A DNA stretch of 14,103 bases from Tannerellaceae bacterium. GTDB taxonomy: Bacteria; Bacteroidota; Bacteroidia; Bacteroidales; Tannerellaceae. The notes under the pieces are model-generated. The model was not told the origin of the DNA, made no database searches, and was given only the letters and a program-made list of their open reading frames with translations. Below are positions 1-7,582 of the stretch, one piece after another (the stretch's first letter is position 1; every line of letters starts with the position of its first letter). The stretch is taken from NCBI GenBank assembly GCA_031273385.1, contig JAISRY010000198.1, forward strand, positions 1 to 14,103. Direction: 5' to 3'. A program made the position numbers and the translations under genes.

Positions 1-1
1 A

Positions 2-340
2 CGCCTGCGTGTAGACCGGATGAAGCCGGAAGAACGCGCCGTCTATGAATCGCATATTGAAGCCGTACGTTACCAACGGAGCGTCATCCAAACCGGTATG
101 ATAGAAGGCCGGATAGAGGGTCGGAAAGAGGGAGAGGCTATCGGACTGGAAAAAGGAGAGAAAATAGGACTGGAAAAAGGAGAAGCTATCGGGCTGGAAA
201 AAGGAGTGGCTATCGGGCTGAAGAAAGCCCTGGCTGAAGTTGCATTGACAGCCGCCCGGAACGGTCTTCCGGAAGACCAGATTCAGGCCATTACCGGTTT
301 GACAAAAGAAGCAATCCAAGAAATACTGAAAGAACAATGA
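2..340 (+). CDS. Rpn family nuclease/putative transposase, C-terminal part (5' end outside window)
   Basis: The reading frame is open from the first complete codon of the window, so the gene begins upstream and only its C-terminal ~112 residues are visible. The visible part has a basic helical stretch (KPEERAVYESHIEAVRYQR), then IEGRIEGRKEG, then four tandem octapeptides of the form GEAIGLEK, then a short helical tail with NGLPEDQIQAITGL. This Glu/Lys/Gly-rich C-terminal layout is typical of the Rpn (recombination-promoting nuclease) or PD-(D/E)XK 'transposase' family, which is common in multiple copies in Bacteroidales. The catalytic PD-(D/E)XK domain would lie upstream and cannot be checked. 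The stop overlaps the yicC start by ATGA, suggesting translational coupling. The methionine at position 20 is internal and not a likely start. The family call rests on the tail alone. Confidence 0.7.
   Translation, partial: RLRVDRMKPEERAVYESHIEAVRYQRSVIQTGMIEGRIEGRKEGEAIGLEKGEKIGLEKGEAIGLEKGVAIGLKKALAEVALTAARNGLPEDQIQAITGLTKEAIQEILKEQ
131..226 (+). repeat. Four tandem 24-bp units encoding GxxIGLxK octapeptides
   Basis: Four consecutive 24-bp units encode GEAIGLEK, GEKIGLEK, GEAIGLEK and GVAIGLKK within the Rpn-like gene. The unit is a multiple of three, so gain or loss of a copy by slippage would keep the frame. The last unit is the most diverged. Confidence 0.9.
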
Positions 341-1209
341 TACAATCAATGACGGGTTTCGGCAAGGTTACTGCCGAGCTTCCTTCTAAAAAAGTAACTG
401 TCGAGATAAAAACGCTAAACAGTAAGCAACTGGATATCTCCATGCGCGTTCCCTCTACCTACAAGGAAAAGGAGATGCCGATTAGAAGCCAATTGTTGAA
501 GTCATTGGAGCGCGGAAAGGTGGAATTTTCCATTTATATCGAATATATGGGGAAAGAGATGCCGACGCAAATCAATACGGTGGCGATCGAACACTATTAC
601 GGCCAGATCAAAGAGATTGCCGCCAAAATGGATATCCCACTTCCGGGAGACTGGTTTCAGGTATTGCTGCGCATACCGGAAGTGGTGAAAACGGAGGTTC
701 TCGAACCGGACGAAAGCGAATGGAAAGTCGTGCAGAAAGCCATTGACGACGCTGTCGCCCAGCTCCATGATTTCCGTATCCAGGAGGGGGAGATGCTGCA
801 ACACCTTTTTATCCAGAAGATTGAGAAGATTACATCGCTGATCGCTGAAATAGAAAAGTATGAGGGGGAACGCATCGAAAAGATCAAAACCCGTATCATG
901 GATAACCTCGAAAAGGTCATTACGACGGATTACGATAAAAACCGGTTCGAACAGGAGATGATTTATTATATCGAAAAACTGGATGTCAATGAGGAAAAGA
1001 GCCGGCTGGAGAATCACCTGAAATATTTCATCAACACCATGGAAGAGGGGCAGGGGCAAGGGAAGAAGCTCGGCTTTATCGTACAGGAGATCGGACGCGA
1101 AATCAATACGCTCGGTTCGAAAAGCAACCATGCCGAGATGCAACAGGTCGTCGTCAGGATGAAAGATGAATTGGAACAGATCAAGGAACAGGTACTCAAT
1201 GTGCTGTAA
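337..1209 (+). CDS. yicC: YicC family endoribonuclease
   Basis: The 290-residue product starts [10 protein letters not shown], the hallmark opening of the YicC family. A YicC-like N-terminal domain covers roughly residues 1-155 ([12 protein letters not shown] and the region after it). A charged helical segment follows at ~155-205. The C-terminal DUF1732 domain carries [18 protein letters not shown] and [11 protein letters not shown] near residues 235-265. Length matches the family (about 290). Characterised YicC proteins are endoribonucleases; in E. coli YicC is linked to decay of the small RNA RyhB. A role in RNA turnover here is by family. The ATG overlaps the upstream stop by 4 bp, and nadD follows after 16 bp, so the three genes probably share a transcript. 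In other Bacteroidales gmk is often found between yicC and nadD; it is not here. Confidence 0.95.
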   Translation: MIQSMTGFGKVTAELPSKKVTVEIKTLNSKQLDISMRVPSTYKEKEMPIRSQLLKSLERGKVEFSIYIEYMGKEMPTQINTVAIEHYYGQIKEIAAKMDIPLPGDWFQVLLRIPEVVKTEVLEPDESEWKVVQKAIDDAVAQLHDFRIQEGEMLQHLFIQKIEKITSLIAEIEKYEGERIEKIKTRIMDNLEKVITTDYDKNRFEQEMIYYIEKLDVNEEKSRLENHLKYFINTMEEGQGQGKKLGFIVQEIGREINTLGSKSNHAEMQQVVVRMKDELEQIKEQVLNVL

Positions 1210-1225
1210 GCGCTTTTCGGGGGAA

Positions 1226-1789
1226 ATGAAAAAGACAGGCATCTTTTCCGGCTCGTTTAACCCGGTGCATATCGGACACCTTGCGTTGGCCAACTGGCTA
1301 TGCGAATATGAAGAGCTGGACGAGGTATGGTTTCTGGTCACTCCGCAGAATCCGTTGAAAAAAGAGGATGAACTGATGGATGACCAGCTTCGTTACGCGA
1401 TGGTGAAAGCCGCCATCGGCGATTATCCGAAATTCAAAGCAAGCGATTTCGAGTTCTCATTGCCCAAGCCATCCTATTCGGTCGATACGATGCAGCGGTT
1501 GCAGGCGGCATATCCCGCGCGCCGGTTTTGCCTCATCCTGGGGGCGGACAACTGGGCGACCATCAGCCGGTGGAAAAACCATGAAGAGCTCCTCGCCGGA
1601 TACCCTATACTGATCTATCCCCGCTCCGGGTACGACGTCCATATCCCCGCCCGTTATCCCCATGTGCGGCTGGTCGAAGCGCCCGTCATCGAGGTATCTT
1701 CCACGCATATCCGCCAGGCGTTCGACGAGGGGAAAGACCTCCGCTTCTTTTTGCCCGGAAGCGTGATGGAGCTGTTGTACCGAAGATAG
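1226..1789 (+). CDS. nadD: Nicotinate-nucleotide adenylyltransferase
   Basis: This 187-residue enzyme transfers AMP from ATP to nicotinate mononucleotide, making deamido-NAD in the cytoplasm, the step before NAD synthetase. Evidence is the nucleotidyltransferase signature at the N-terminus ([14 protein letters not shown], containing the HxGH motif), the central LILGADNW segment, and the C-terminal SSTHIRQ motif (ISSTxIR class) that contacts ATP phosphates. Length fits NadD (about 190-215). The frame is open further upstream to 1166, inside yicC. The ATG at 1226 is chosen because the conserved KKTGIFSG begins there, 16 bp after the yicC stop, with a purine-rich GGGGGAA just before it. It ends in TAG, so TAG is used as a normal stop in this genome. 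A terminator hairpin follows 16 bp later. Confidence 0.96.
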   Translation: MKKTGIFSGSFNPVHIGHLALANWLCEYEELDEVWFLVTPQNPLKKEDELMDDQLRYAMVKAAIGDYPKFKASDFEFSLPKPSYSVDTMQRLQAAYPARRFCLILGADNWATISRWKNHEELLAGYPILIYPRSGYDVHIPARYPHVRLVEAPVIEVSSTHIRQAFDEGKDLRFFLPGSVMELLYRR

Positions 1790-1805
1790 AAAAAATGGCA
1801 GTACC

Positions 1806-1828
1806 GCAGGAACATTCCTGCCGTTTTT
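1806..1828 (+). terminator. Rho-independent terminator after nadD
   Basis: GCAGGAA (1806-1812) pairs perfectly with TTCCTGC (1815-1821). The tight turn probably opens to a 4-base loop. Two further flanking pairs are possible across a C/C mismatch, and a run of five T follows (1824-1828). It lies just past the nadD stop, so it should end the Rpn-yicC-nadD transcript. Confidence 0.65.
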
Positions 1829-1875
1829 GCTGTTATATGAGAAAGGGATGTATGCCTATATGACAGCTTTTTATT

Positions 1876-2017
1876 GTTAAAAGGGAAGCTTGTATCGCAC
1901 AGTACTGTTAAGCACGGTTAAGGATGAAAGATGCGCCGTTAAAAGTGATAAAAAATCAGGCGCGAAGAGAATAATAGCACATTTTTTGAGTTTATTTTGT
2001 CGTACAGAAACTGTTAA
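1876..2017 (+). promoter_or_regulatory. Array of five GTTAA boxes upstream of htrA (candidate response-regulator sites)
   Basis: GTTAA followed by A or G occurs at 1876, 1907, 1917, 1938 and 2013, all on the + strand. Start-to-start spacings are 31, 10, 21 and 75 bp. The first three spacings are near whole helical turns. The 1907/1917 pair forms GTTAA-N5-GTTAA, the direct-repeat layout bound by OmpR-family response regulators; in E. coli CpxR uses GTAAA-N5-GTAAA at degP. No exact TAnnTTTG box is present; TATTTTG at 1993-1999 is a near match. Regulatory function is inferred. Confidence 0.4.
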
Positions 2018-2047
2018 ATTTAAGTGTTTAATAAAAGAATAATGATT

Positions 2048-3553
2048 ATGAAGAAAGTATGGAAGAATGTGCTCGGGGCCGTATTTGTAGCGGCCATCAG
2101 TGCAAGCGCTGCAATTGGAACGAGCATTTATTTGATGAGCAAGCAGACGGATTCGCCCTACGCTGTAGACTCGGGTTATGGGTTTAAGCAACCGGTTCGT
2201 TTAACGAACTACAATACGGTAGCTGCCGAGCATATCGACTTTACGACGGCAGCCGAAAGTGCGATACACGCCGTTGTACATATCAAGTCGGTAACCAAAA
2301 ACAGGGGCGGCGGCGGACAGTATTTCGATCCGTATGAATTTTTCTTCGGCTTTGGCAACCGCGGCTATCAACAGCGGCAGCCGCAGCCCCGGGTAGGGTT
2401 CGGTTCGGGTGTCATTATTTCTACCGACGGCTATATCATCACCAACAACCATGTCGTGGACGAAGCGGATGAGATAGAGGTCACCCTGAACGACAGCCGT
2501 AACTTCCCGGCCAAGCTGATCGGTTCGGACCCCGTGACCGATATAGCGCTGCTTAAGATAGAGGGGAAAGATTTTGCGACTATCCCGTTCGGCGACTCCG
2601 ACAAGCTGAAAGTCGGCGAGTGGGTGCTGGCCGTCGGTAATCCGTTCGACCTGCGTTCGACCGTCACGGCCGGTATCGTCAGCGCGGAGAGCCGCAACGT
2701 CTTTATGGGCGGCGACAACCGGAGCAAGATCGAATCCTATATCCAGACGGATGCGGCGGTGAATCCGGGAAATAGCGGCGGAGCGCTGGTCAATACCAAG
2801 GGGGAACTGGTCGGTATCAATACGCTGATCCTGTCCGAGACGGGGAACTTTGCCGGTTATTCCTTTGCCGTACCGATCAGTATCGCCGGAAAAGTGGTGG
2901 CCGACCTGAAACAGTACGGGACGATACAACGGGCGGTACTGGGTGTCCTGATCAAGGATGTACCCCGACTGTCGGAGGAAGAGAAGAAAGATGTCAAAGT
3001 GCTGGAGGGCGCGTATGTTTCCGACTTCACCGAGCGTAGTTCGGGCAAGGAGGCCGGCATAGAGAGCGGGGATGTCATCACGAGCGTAAACGACGTGAAA
3101 ATCAAATCGGCCAACGCCCTGCAGGAGCAGATCAACCGTTTCCGCCCGGGCGATAAGGTGAAGATCACGGTCGACCGTAAGGGCACGGTAAAGACATTTA
3201 ACGTCGAGCTGCGGAACATGCAGGGGAATACCGACCTGGTGAAGAACCGGAACGATGTAGCCGCACTGCTGGGCGCCGCCTATAAGGAGTTGACGGCAAA
3301 ACAGAAACAGCAATTGGGTGTCAGTTACGGGATCGAAGTCGTTGCCGTATATAACGGAAAGATAAAAGATGCCGGCATTAGCAAAGGGTTTATCATTATG
3401 TTGGCGGACGATCAGAAAATATCGACTCCCGATGACCTGGAGAAGATTGTCGAGCGGATCGTAAAGGGAGGAAAAGAGGAACAGGTCGTCGTTCTGAAAG
3501 GGATCAACCCGAACGGACGGACGAAATACTATGCGGTGGATCTGACCGAATAA
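2048..3553 (+). CDS. htrA: HtrA/DegP family periplasmic serine protease (Do-like)
   Basis: The 501-residue protein degrades or refolds misfolded envelope proteins in the periplasm. A hydrophobic N-terminal segment (residues 5-29, after MKKVWKN) is a signal peptide or anchor. The trypsin-like domain carries the triad His135 (ITNNHVVDEAD), Asp165 (DPVTDIALLK) and Ser243 (NPGNSGGALV). Two PDZ domains follow, at about 295-390 (EAGIESGDVITSVNDVKI) and 425-500 (DAGISKGFIIMLADDQKI). A Gly/Gln-rich loop near 86-115 (GGGGQYFDPYEFFFGFG) resembles the LA-loop region of Do proteases. Length fits DegP-type enzymes (about 450-510). The ATG at 2048 is chosen because MKKVWKN is a normal signal-peptide n-region; ATGs at 2042 and 2024 are in frame and would add 2 or 8 residues. 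The gene stands alone between a terminator and the rpoD promoter, with a GTTAA array upstream that suggests envelope-stress control. Confidence 0.95.
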   Translation: MKKVWKNVLGAVFVAAISASAAIGTSIYLMSKQTDSPYAVDSGYGFKQPVRLTNYNTVAAEHIDFTTAAESAIHAVVHIKSVTKNRGGGGQYFDPYEFFFGFGNRGYQQRQPQPRVGFGSGVIISTDGYIITNNHVVDEADEIEVTLNDSRNFPAKLIGSDPVTDIALLKIEGKDFATIPFGDSDKLKVGEWVLAVGNPFDLRSTVTAGIVSAESRNVFMGGDNRSKIESYIQTDAAVNPGNSGGALVNTKGELVGINTLILSETGNFAGYSFAVPISIAGKVVADLKQYGTIQRAVLGVLIKDVPRLSEEEKKDVKVLEGAYVSDFTERSSGKEAGIESGDVITSVNDVKIKSANALQEQINRFRPGDKVKITVDRKGTVKTFNVELRNMQGNTDLVKNRNDVAALLGAAYKELTAKQKQQLGVSYGIEVVAVYNGKIKDAGISKGFIIMLADDQKISTPDDLEKIVERIVKGGKEEQVVVLKGINPNGRTKYYAVDLTE

Positions 3554-3597
3554 GATAAAATGTCTTACCAGGCACAGAAGATTGTTAAAGGTTTGTA

Positions 3598-3630
3598 AAT
3601 TGGTTGAGTGTGGGGTGCGCTCAACCAATT
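3598..3630. terminator. Strong hairpin between htrA and rpoD
   Basis: AATTGGTTGAG (3598-3608) and CTCAACCAATT (3620-3630) are an exact 11-bp inverted repeat, extendable inward by a T-G wobble and a G-C pair to leave a 7-base loop. It should end the htrA transcript, but neither side has a T run. It also lies where the -33 part of the rpoD promoter is expected, so it may instead be, or also be, an operator. Confidence 0.5.
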
Positions 3631-3648
3631 CATGCAAATAAAAAATCG

Positions 3649-3656
3649 TATCTTTG
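3649..3656 (+). promoter_or_regulatory. rpoD promoter, -7 box TATCTTTG
   Basis: TATCTTTG exactly matches the Bacteroidetes primary-sigma -7 consensus TAnnTTTG and lies 29 bp before the rpoD ATG, predicting a short leader of about 20-25 nt. No clear TTTG -33 box is seen; that position falls in the right arm of the 3598-3630 hairpin. Confidence 0.65.
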
Positions 3657-3685
3657 CATCCCGTATTCTCAATTAAAAACGTTGG

Positions 3686-4546
3686 ATGAGACAATTAAAA
3701 ATTACAAAGTCCATTACCAATCGCGAAAGCGCTTCGCTTGACAAGTACCTTCAGGAAATAGGCCGGGAGGATCTGATCACTGTAGAAGAGGAAGTCGAAT
3801 TGGCACAGGCTATCAAAAAAGGAGACCGTAAGGCGTTAGAGAAACTAACCAGAGCTAATTTGCGTTTCGTTGTATCTGTGGCTAAGCAATATCAGAACCA
3901 AGGACTAAGCCTGCCTGACTTAATTAACGAAGGCAACCTTGGATTGATAAAGGCGGCAGAGAAGTTTGACGAAACCAGAGGGTTCAAATTTATCTCGTAT
4001 GCCGTATGGTGGATTCGCCAATCTATCCTGCAGGCGTTGGCCGAGCAGTCACGAATCGTTCGTTTACCCTTGAACCAGGTGGGTTCGCTGAATAAGATCA
4101 GCAAGGCTTTTTCCAAATTTGAACAGGAGAACGAACGCCGGCCCTCTCCCGAAGAGCTGGCGGAAGAATTGGATATTCCGGTAGATAAGATTTCGGATAC
4201 CCTCAAGGTGTCGGGACGGCATATCTCCGTCGATGCCCCGTTCATTGAGGGCGAAGACAACAGCCTTTTGGATGTGCTTGTCAACGACGACGCCCCCATT
4301 GCCGACCGGACGTTAATGAACGAATCATTGGCGAAAGAGATCGACCGGGCGCTTGCCACCCTCACCGAAAGAGAATGTGAGATTATCAAAATGTTTTTCG
4401 GTATCGGCGGTCAGGAAATGACGCTGGAAGAGATCGGCGACAAATTCGGCCTCACGAGGGAGCGTGTCCGCCAGATCAAGGAAAAGGCGATCAGAAGATT
4501 AAGGCAAGGCACACGTAGCAAACTACTCAAATCGTATTTGGGCTAA
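3686..4546 (+). CDS. rpoD: Primary RNA polymerase sigma factor (RpoD/SigA, Bacteroidetes short form)
   Basis: This 286-residue protein directs RNA polymerase to housekeeping promoters. In order: region 1.2 (~15-50, [20 protein letters not shown]), region 2 (~55-125) with the -10 recognition and melting helix [10 protein letters not shown] at 105-114, region 3 (~130-205), and region 4 (~220-275) with the helix-turn-helix [20 protein letters not shown]. The long region 1.1 and the non-conserved insert of E. coli RpoD are missing, which is the normal state of the Bacteroidetes primary sigma (sigma-ABfr, about 32 kDa) that reads TAnnTTTG promoters. The ATG follows the TATCTTTG promoter by 29 bp. 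The next gene begins 4 bp after the stop, so rpoD is probably the first gene of an rpoD-purF-like-carA-carB transcript. Confidence 0.97.
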   Translation: MRQLKITKSITNRESASLDKYLQEIGREDLITVEEEVELAQAIKKGDRKALEKLTRANLRFVVSVAKQYQNQGLSLPDLINEGNLGLIKAAEKFDETRGFKFISYAVWWIRQSILQALAEQSRIVRLPLNQVGSLNKISKAFSKFEQENERRPSPEELAEELDIPVDKISDTLKVSGRHISVDAPFIEGEDNSLLDVLVNDDAPIADRTLMNESLAKEIDRALATLTERECEIIKMFFGIGGQEMTLEEIGDKFGLTRERVRQIKEKAIRRLRQGTRSKLLKSYLG

Positions 4547-4550
4547 TCAG

Positions 4551-6461
4551 ATGGAAGAGCTAAAACATGAGTGCGGAGTAGCCATGGTTCGATTGCTGAA
4601 ACCGCTTGAGTATTATCATCAGAAGTACGGTAGTTGGATGTATGGCCTGAACAAGCTCTATCTATTGATGGAAAAGCAGCACAACCGCGGGCAGGAGGGC
4701 GCAGGCCTGGCATGTGTAAAGCTGGAGGCGAACGCCGGGGAAGAATACATGTTCAGGGAACGCGCCACGGGAACCGGCGCCATTACCGAAATCTTCGCCG
4801 CCGTCCATGCGCATTACAAAGATATTCCCAGGGAACGGTTATGCGATCCCCATTTCGCCAAGACCAGGCTCCCGTTCGCCGGAGAGCTTTACATGGGGCA
4901 CCTGCGGTACAGTACGACCGGCAAATCCGGTATGTCCTATATTCATCCTTTCCTGCGTCGCAACAATTGGCGGGCAAAGAACCTCGCCCTGTGCGGCAAC
5001 TTCAACCTGACGAACGTCCATGAGATTTTCCGGGAAATCACCTCTACCGGCCAGCACCCGCGCCAGTATGCCGACACCTATATTATGCTCGAACAGATGG
5101 GGCACCGCCTGGATCGCGAGGTGGAACGGCTTTACCGCGAATGTGAGACGGAGGGGCTGAAAGGGATGGCGATTACGGAGGCTATCGAGGAGCGGGTGGA
5201 GCTGTCGAACGTGCTGAAGCGGTGTACGCCGTTGTGGGACGGCGGGTTTGTGATCTGCGGGATGACGGGAAGCGGCGAATCGTTCGGTATGCGGGATCCA
5301 TGGGGTATCCGTCCGGCCTTTTATTATGCCGACGACGAAGTGATGGTGCTTGCTTCCGAACGTCCGGTGATCCAGACGGCGATGAATGTCAGCGCGGAAG
5401 ATGTGAAAGAGCTAAACAGGGGGGAGGCGCTATTCGTCAGTAAAAGCGGACGGGTAAAGACCGTGCAGATCATTGAGCCGAAAGAGTTGAAAGCCTGCTC
5501 CTTTGAGCGTATATACTTTTCGCGCGGCAGTGATATAGATATTTATAAAGAGAGGAAGCGGTTGGGTGAAAACCTTGTGCATCCTATTTTAAAGGCAGTA
5601 GACTACGACTTGAGGCATACTGTCTTTTCTTTTATCCCCAATACGGCGGAGGTCGCCTACTTCGGGCTGCAGGAGGGGTTGAACAATTACCTGAACAGGA
5701 AAAAGAAAGAGTGGATCGCCGACCGGTACGAACGGATGAGCGACAGCGAGCTGGAGCAGATCCTTTCCATGCGCGTGCGAACCGAAAAGGTGGCGATCAA
5801 GGATATCAAGCTGAGGACGTTCATCGCCGAGGGACATATCCGTAACGACATGGCCGCCCACGTCTATGATATCACCTACGGAACGATAGAAGCGGGCGTA
5901 GACAACCTGGTCGTGATAGACGACAGCATTGTGCGCGGAACGACGTTGAAGCAGAGTATCATCAGTATCCTCGACCGCCTGCATCCAAAGAAGATCGTCA
6001 TCGTCTCTTCATCGCCGCAGGTCAGGTACCCCGATTATTACGGGATAGACATGTCGCGGATGAATGAGTTTATCGCTTTCAAAGCCTCCATCGCCCTGTT
6101 GGAAGACCGGGGGGAAACCAATATAATTAAAGAGGTATACAAGAAAGCGAAGCAACAGCAAAACCAACCGGACAACACCATAATCAATTACGTAAAAGAG
6201 ATATACGCCCCATTTACCGATGAGGAGATATCCACCAAGATGGCCGAGCTACTGACGCCGGCCGGTACGCATGCAAAGGTCGAGATCGTTTACCAGACAC
6301 TGAAAGGGTTGCAGGCCTCCTGCCCCAATCATCCCGGCGACTGGTACTTTTCGGGAGATTACCCGACGCCGGGGGGAGCGCGTATGGTAAACGAGGCGTT
6401 CATCCATTTTATGGAAGAAGAGTACTTGTTTAAGAACGGGGAGCTGATTATGGAAAACTGA
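4551..6461 (+). CDS. Amidophosphoribosyltransferase-like protein (divergent long PurF paralogue)
   Basis: The 636-residue protein has a class II glutaminase domain (~8-290) and a phosphoribosyltransferase domain (~320-520) in PurF order. Cys8 in KHECGVAM would be the nucleophile after removal of a 7-residue propeptide, as in B. subtilis PurF. Also present are EKQHNRGQEGAG (41-52), GHLRYSTTG (116-124), RDPWGIRP (248-255), IYFSRGSDI (321-329) and the PRPP loop VVIDDSIVRGTT (454-465). Differences from canonical PurF are NFNLTN at 150-155 for NGNLVN, a highly charged insert at ~380-420, a flexible loop that keeps only RTFI (422-425), and a ~110-residue C-terminal extension with GDYPTPGGARMVNEAFI. 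Canonical PurF is about 470-505 residues. It sits between rpoD and carA rather than with pur genes. Databases would call it amidophosphoribosyltransferase; I leave the symbol empty because activity is uncertain. Confidence 0.85.
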   Translation: MEELKHECGVAMVRLLKPLEYYHQKYGSWMYGLNKLYLLMEKQHNRGQEGAGLACVKLEANAGEEYMFRERATGTGAITEIFAAVHAHYKDIPRERLCDPHFAKTRLPFAGELYMGHLRYSTTGKSGMSYIHPFLRRNNWRAKNLALCGNFNLTNVHEIFREITSTGQHPRQYADTYIMLEQMGHRLDREVERLYRECETEGLKGMAITEAIEERVELSNVLKRCTPLWDGGFVICGMTGSGESFGMRDPWGIRPAFYYADDEVMVLASERPVIQTAMNVSAEDVKELNRGEALFVSKSGRVKTVQIIEPKELKACSFERIYFSRGSDIDIYKERKRLGENLVHPILKAVDYDLRHTVFSFIPNTAEVAYFGLQEGLNNYLNRKKKEWIADRYERMSDSELEQILSMRVRTEKVAIKDIKLRTFIAEGHIRNDMAAHVYDITYGTIEAGVDNLVVIDDSIVRGTTLKQSIISILDRLHPKKIVIVSSSPQVRYPDYYGIDMSRMNEFIAFKASIALLEDRGETNIIKEVYKKAKQQQNQPDNTIINYVKEIYAPFTDEEISTKMAELLTPAGTHAKVEIVYQTLKGLQASCPNHPGDWYFSGDYPTPGGARMVNEAFIHFMEEEYLFKNGELIMEN

Positions 6462-6485
6462 CAATTGACAATTTAAAGAAAAGAT

Positions 6486-7568
6486 ATGCAAACAGACAGA
6501 ACAGCGACTTTGATCCTCGACGACGGCAGTCTCTTCCATGGCCTTTCTTTTGGGTATGAGAAGCCTGTTGCCGGCGAAGTTGTGTTTAATACCGCCATGA
6601 CCGGTTATCCGGAAAGTCTGACCGACCCATCGTATGCAGGCCAGTTGATGGTACTGACCTATCCGTTGGTCGGCAACTATGGCGTACCCCCCGAGACATT
6701 CGGGGCGGACGGTATTTCCACCTATATGGAGAGCGACCGGATCTATGCCGACGCCATCATCATTAGCGATTACAGTCACGAATACAGCCACTGGAACGCC
6801 GCAAAAAGCCTGGGCGACTGGCTGAAAGCGGAAAAGATACCCGGTATATATGGTATAGACACCCGTTCCCTGACAAAGCTGCTTCGCGAAAAGGGGAGTA
6901 TGAAAGGAAAGATCATCCTGGACGATCCCGACGAGGTGGCGTTCTGCGATCCCAATGCGATCAACCAGGTAGCGCAAGTCTCTACCAAAGAGATCATCAC
7001 GTATGGCGAGGGCGAAGGGAAAAAGAGGGTGGTTCTCGTGGACTGCGGCGTGAAGCACAACATCATCCGCTGCCTGTTGAAACGAAACGTGACAGTGATA
7101 CGTGTCCCATGGAACTATGATTTTAACGGTATGGAATATGACGGGATTTTGATCAGCAACGGACCCGGCGACCCCGATACGTGCGACGAAGCCGTACAAA
7201 ATATCCGTAAAGCGCTGGACGGGGACAAGCCGATTTGCGGCATCTGCATGGGCAACCAGCTGTTGGCCAAAGCCGGAGGGGCATCCATATACAAACTCAA
7301 GTACGGCCACCGCAGCCACAACCAGCCGGTACGCATGGCAGGAACGGAGCGGTGTTTTATTACATCGCAAAACCATGGATATGCCGTAGACGGTAACACG
7401 CTGGGCGCAGACTGGGAGCCTCTCTTTATCAACATGAACGACGGCACGAACGAGGGCATCAAACATAAGACAAAGCCTTTCTTCTCTTCACAATTCCATC
7501 CCGAAGCCAGCAGCGGGCCAACTGATACGGAGTTTCTATTTGACAGATTTGTAGAACTATTGAGCTGA
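6486..7568 (+). CDS. carA: Carbamoyl-phosphate synthase small (glutaminase) subunit
   Basis: This 360-residue subunit releases ammonia from glutamine and channels it to CarB for carbamoyl phosphate synthesis. The N-terminal CPSase small-chain domain (~1-150) contains [21 protein letters not shown] (residues 30-50) and [19 protein letters not shown]. The class I glutaminase domain (~180-358) has SNGPGDPD (224-231), nucleophile Cys254 in [18 protein letters not shown], and the His338/Glu340 pair in SQFHPEAS. Asn257 replaces the His of the more usual GICLGHQ motif. Length is slightly short but normal. The gene starts 24 bp after the PurF-like gene and ends 14 bp before carB, so the three are very likely co-transcribed. 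No attenuator or riboswitch is evident in the short gap before it. Confidence 0.96.
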   Translation: MQTDRTATLILDDGSLFHGLSFGYEKPVAGEVVFNTAMTGYPESLTDPSYAGQLMVLTYPLVGNYGVPPETFGADGISTYMESDRIYADAIIISDYSHEYSHWNAAKSLGDWLKAEKIPGIYGIDTRSLTKLLREKGSMKGKIILDDPDEVAFCDPNAINQVAQVSTKEIITYGEGEGKKRVVLVDCGVKHNIIRCLLKRNVTVIRVPWNYDFNGMEYDGILISNGPGDPDTCDEAVQNIRKALDGDKPICGICMGNQLLAKAGGASIYKLKYGHRSHNQPVRMAGTERCFITSQNHGYAVDGNTLGADWEPLFINMNDGTNEGIKHKTKPFFSSQFHPEASSGPTDTEFLFDRFVELLS

Positions 7569-7582
7569 CACTCTTAAAGATA

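Noticed and set aside
131..226. Possible CRISPR-like or short tandem DNA repeat
   Set aside because: Units are contiguous without spacers and encode an octapeptide repeat typical of Rpn-type C-termini.
1166..1225. Upstream extension of nadD by 20 residues
   Set aside because: The extension lies inside yicC in another frame and does not resemble NadD, whose conserved sequence starts at the ATG at 1226.
2201..3694. 497-residue open frame on the - strand across htrA
   Set aside because: It lies fully antisense to a clear HtrA gene with intact catalytic motifs, and its translation has no recognisable domain; it reflects codon bias on the coding strand.
6462..6485. Possible attenuator or riboswitch before carA
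   Set aside because: Only 24 bp lie between the genes, with just a short GACAATT direct repeat; there is no room for such a structure.
6249..7466. 405-residue open frame on the - strand across carA
   Set aside because: Antisense to carA and the end of the PurF-like gene, with no domain or initiation signal.
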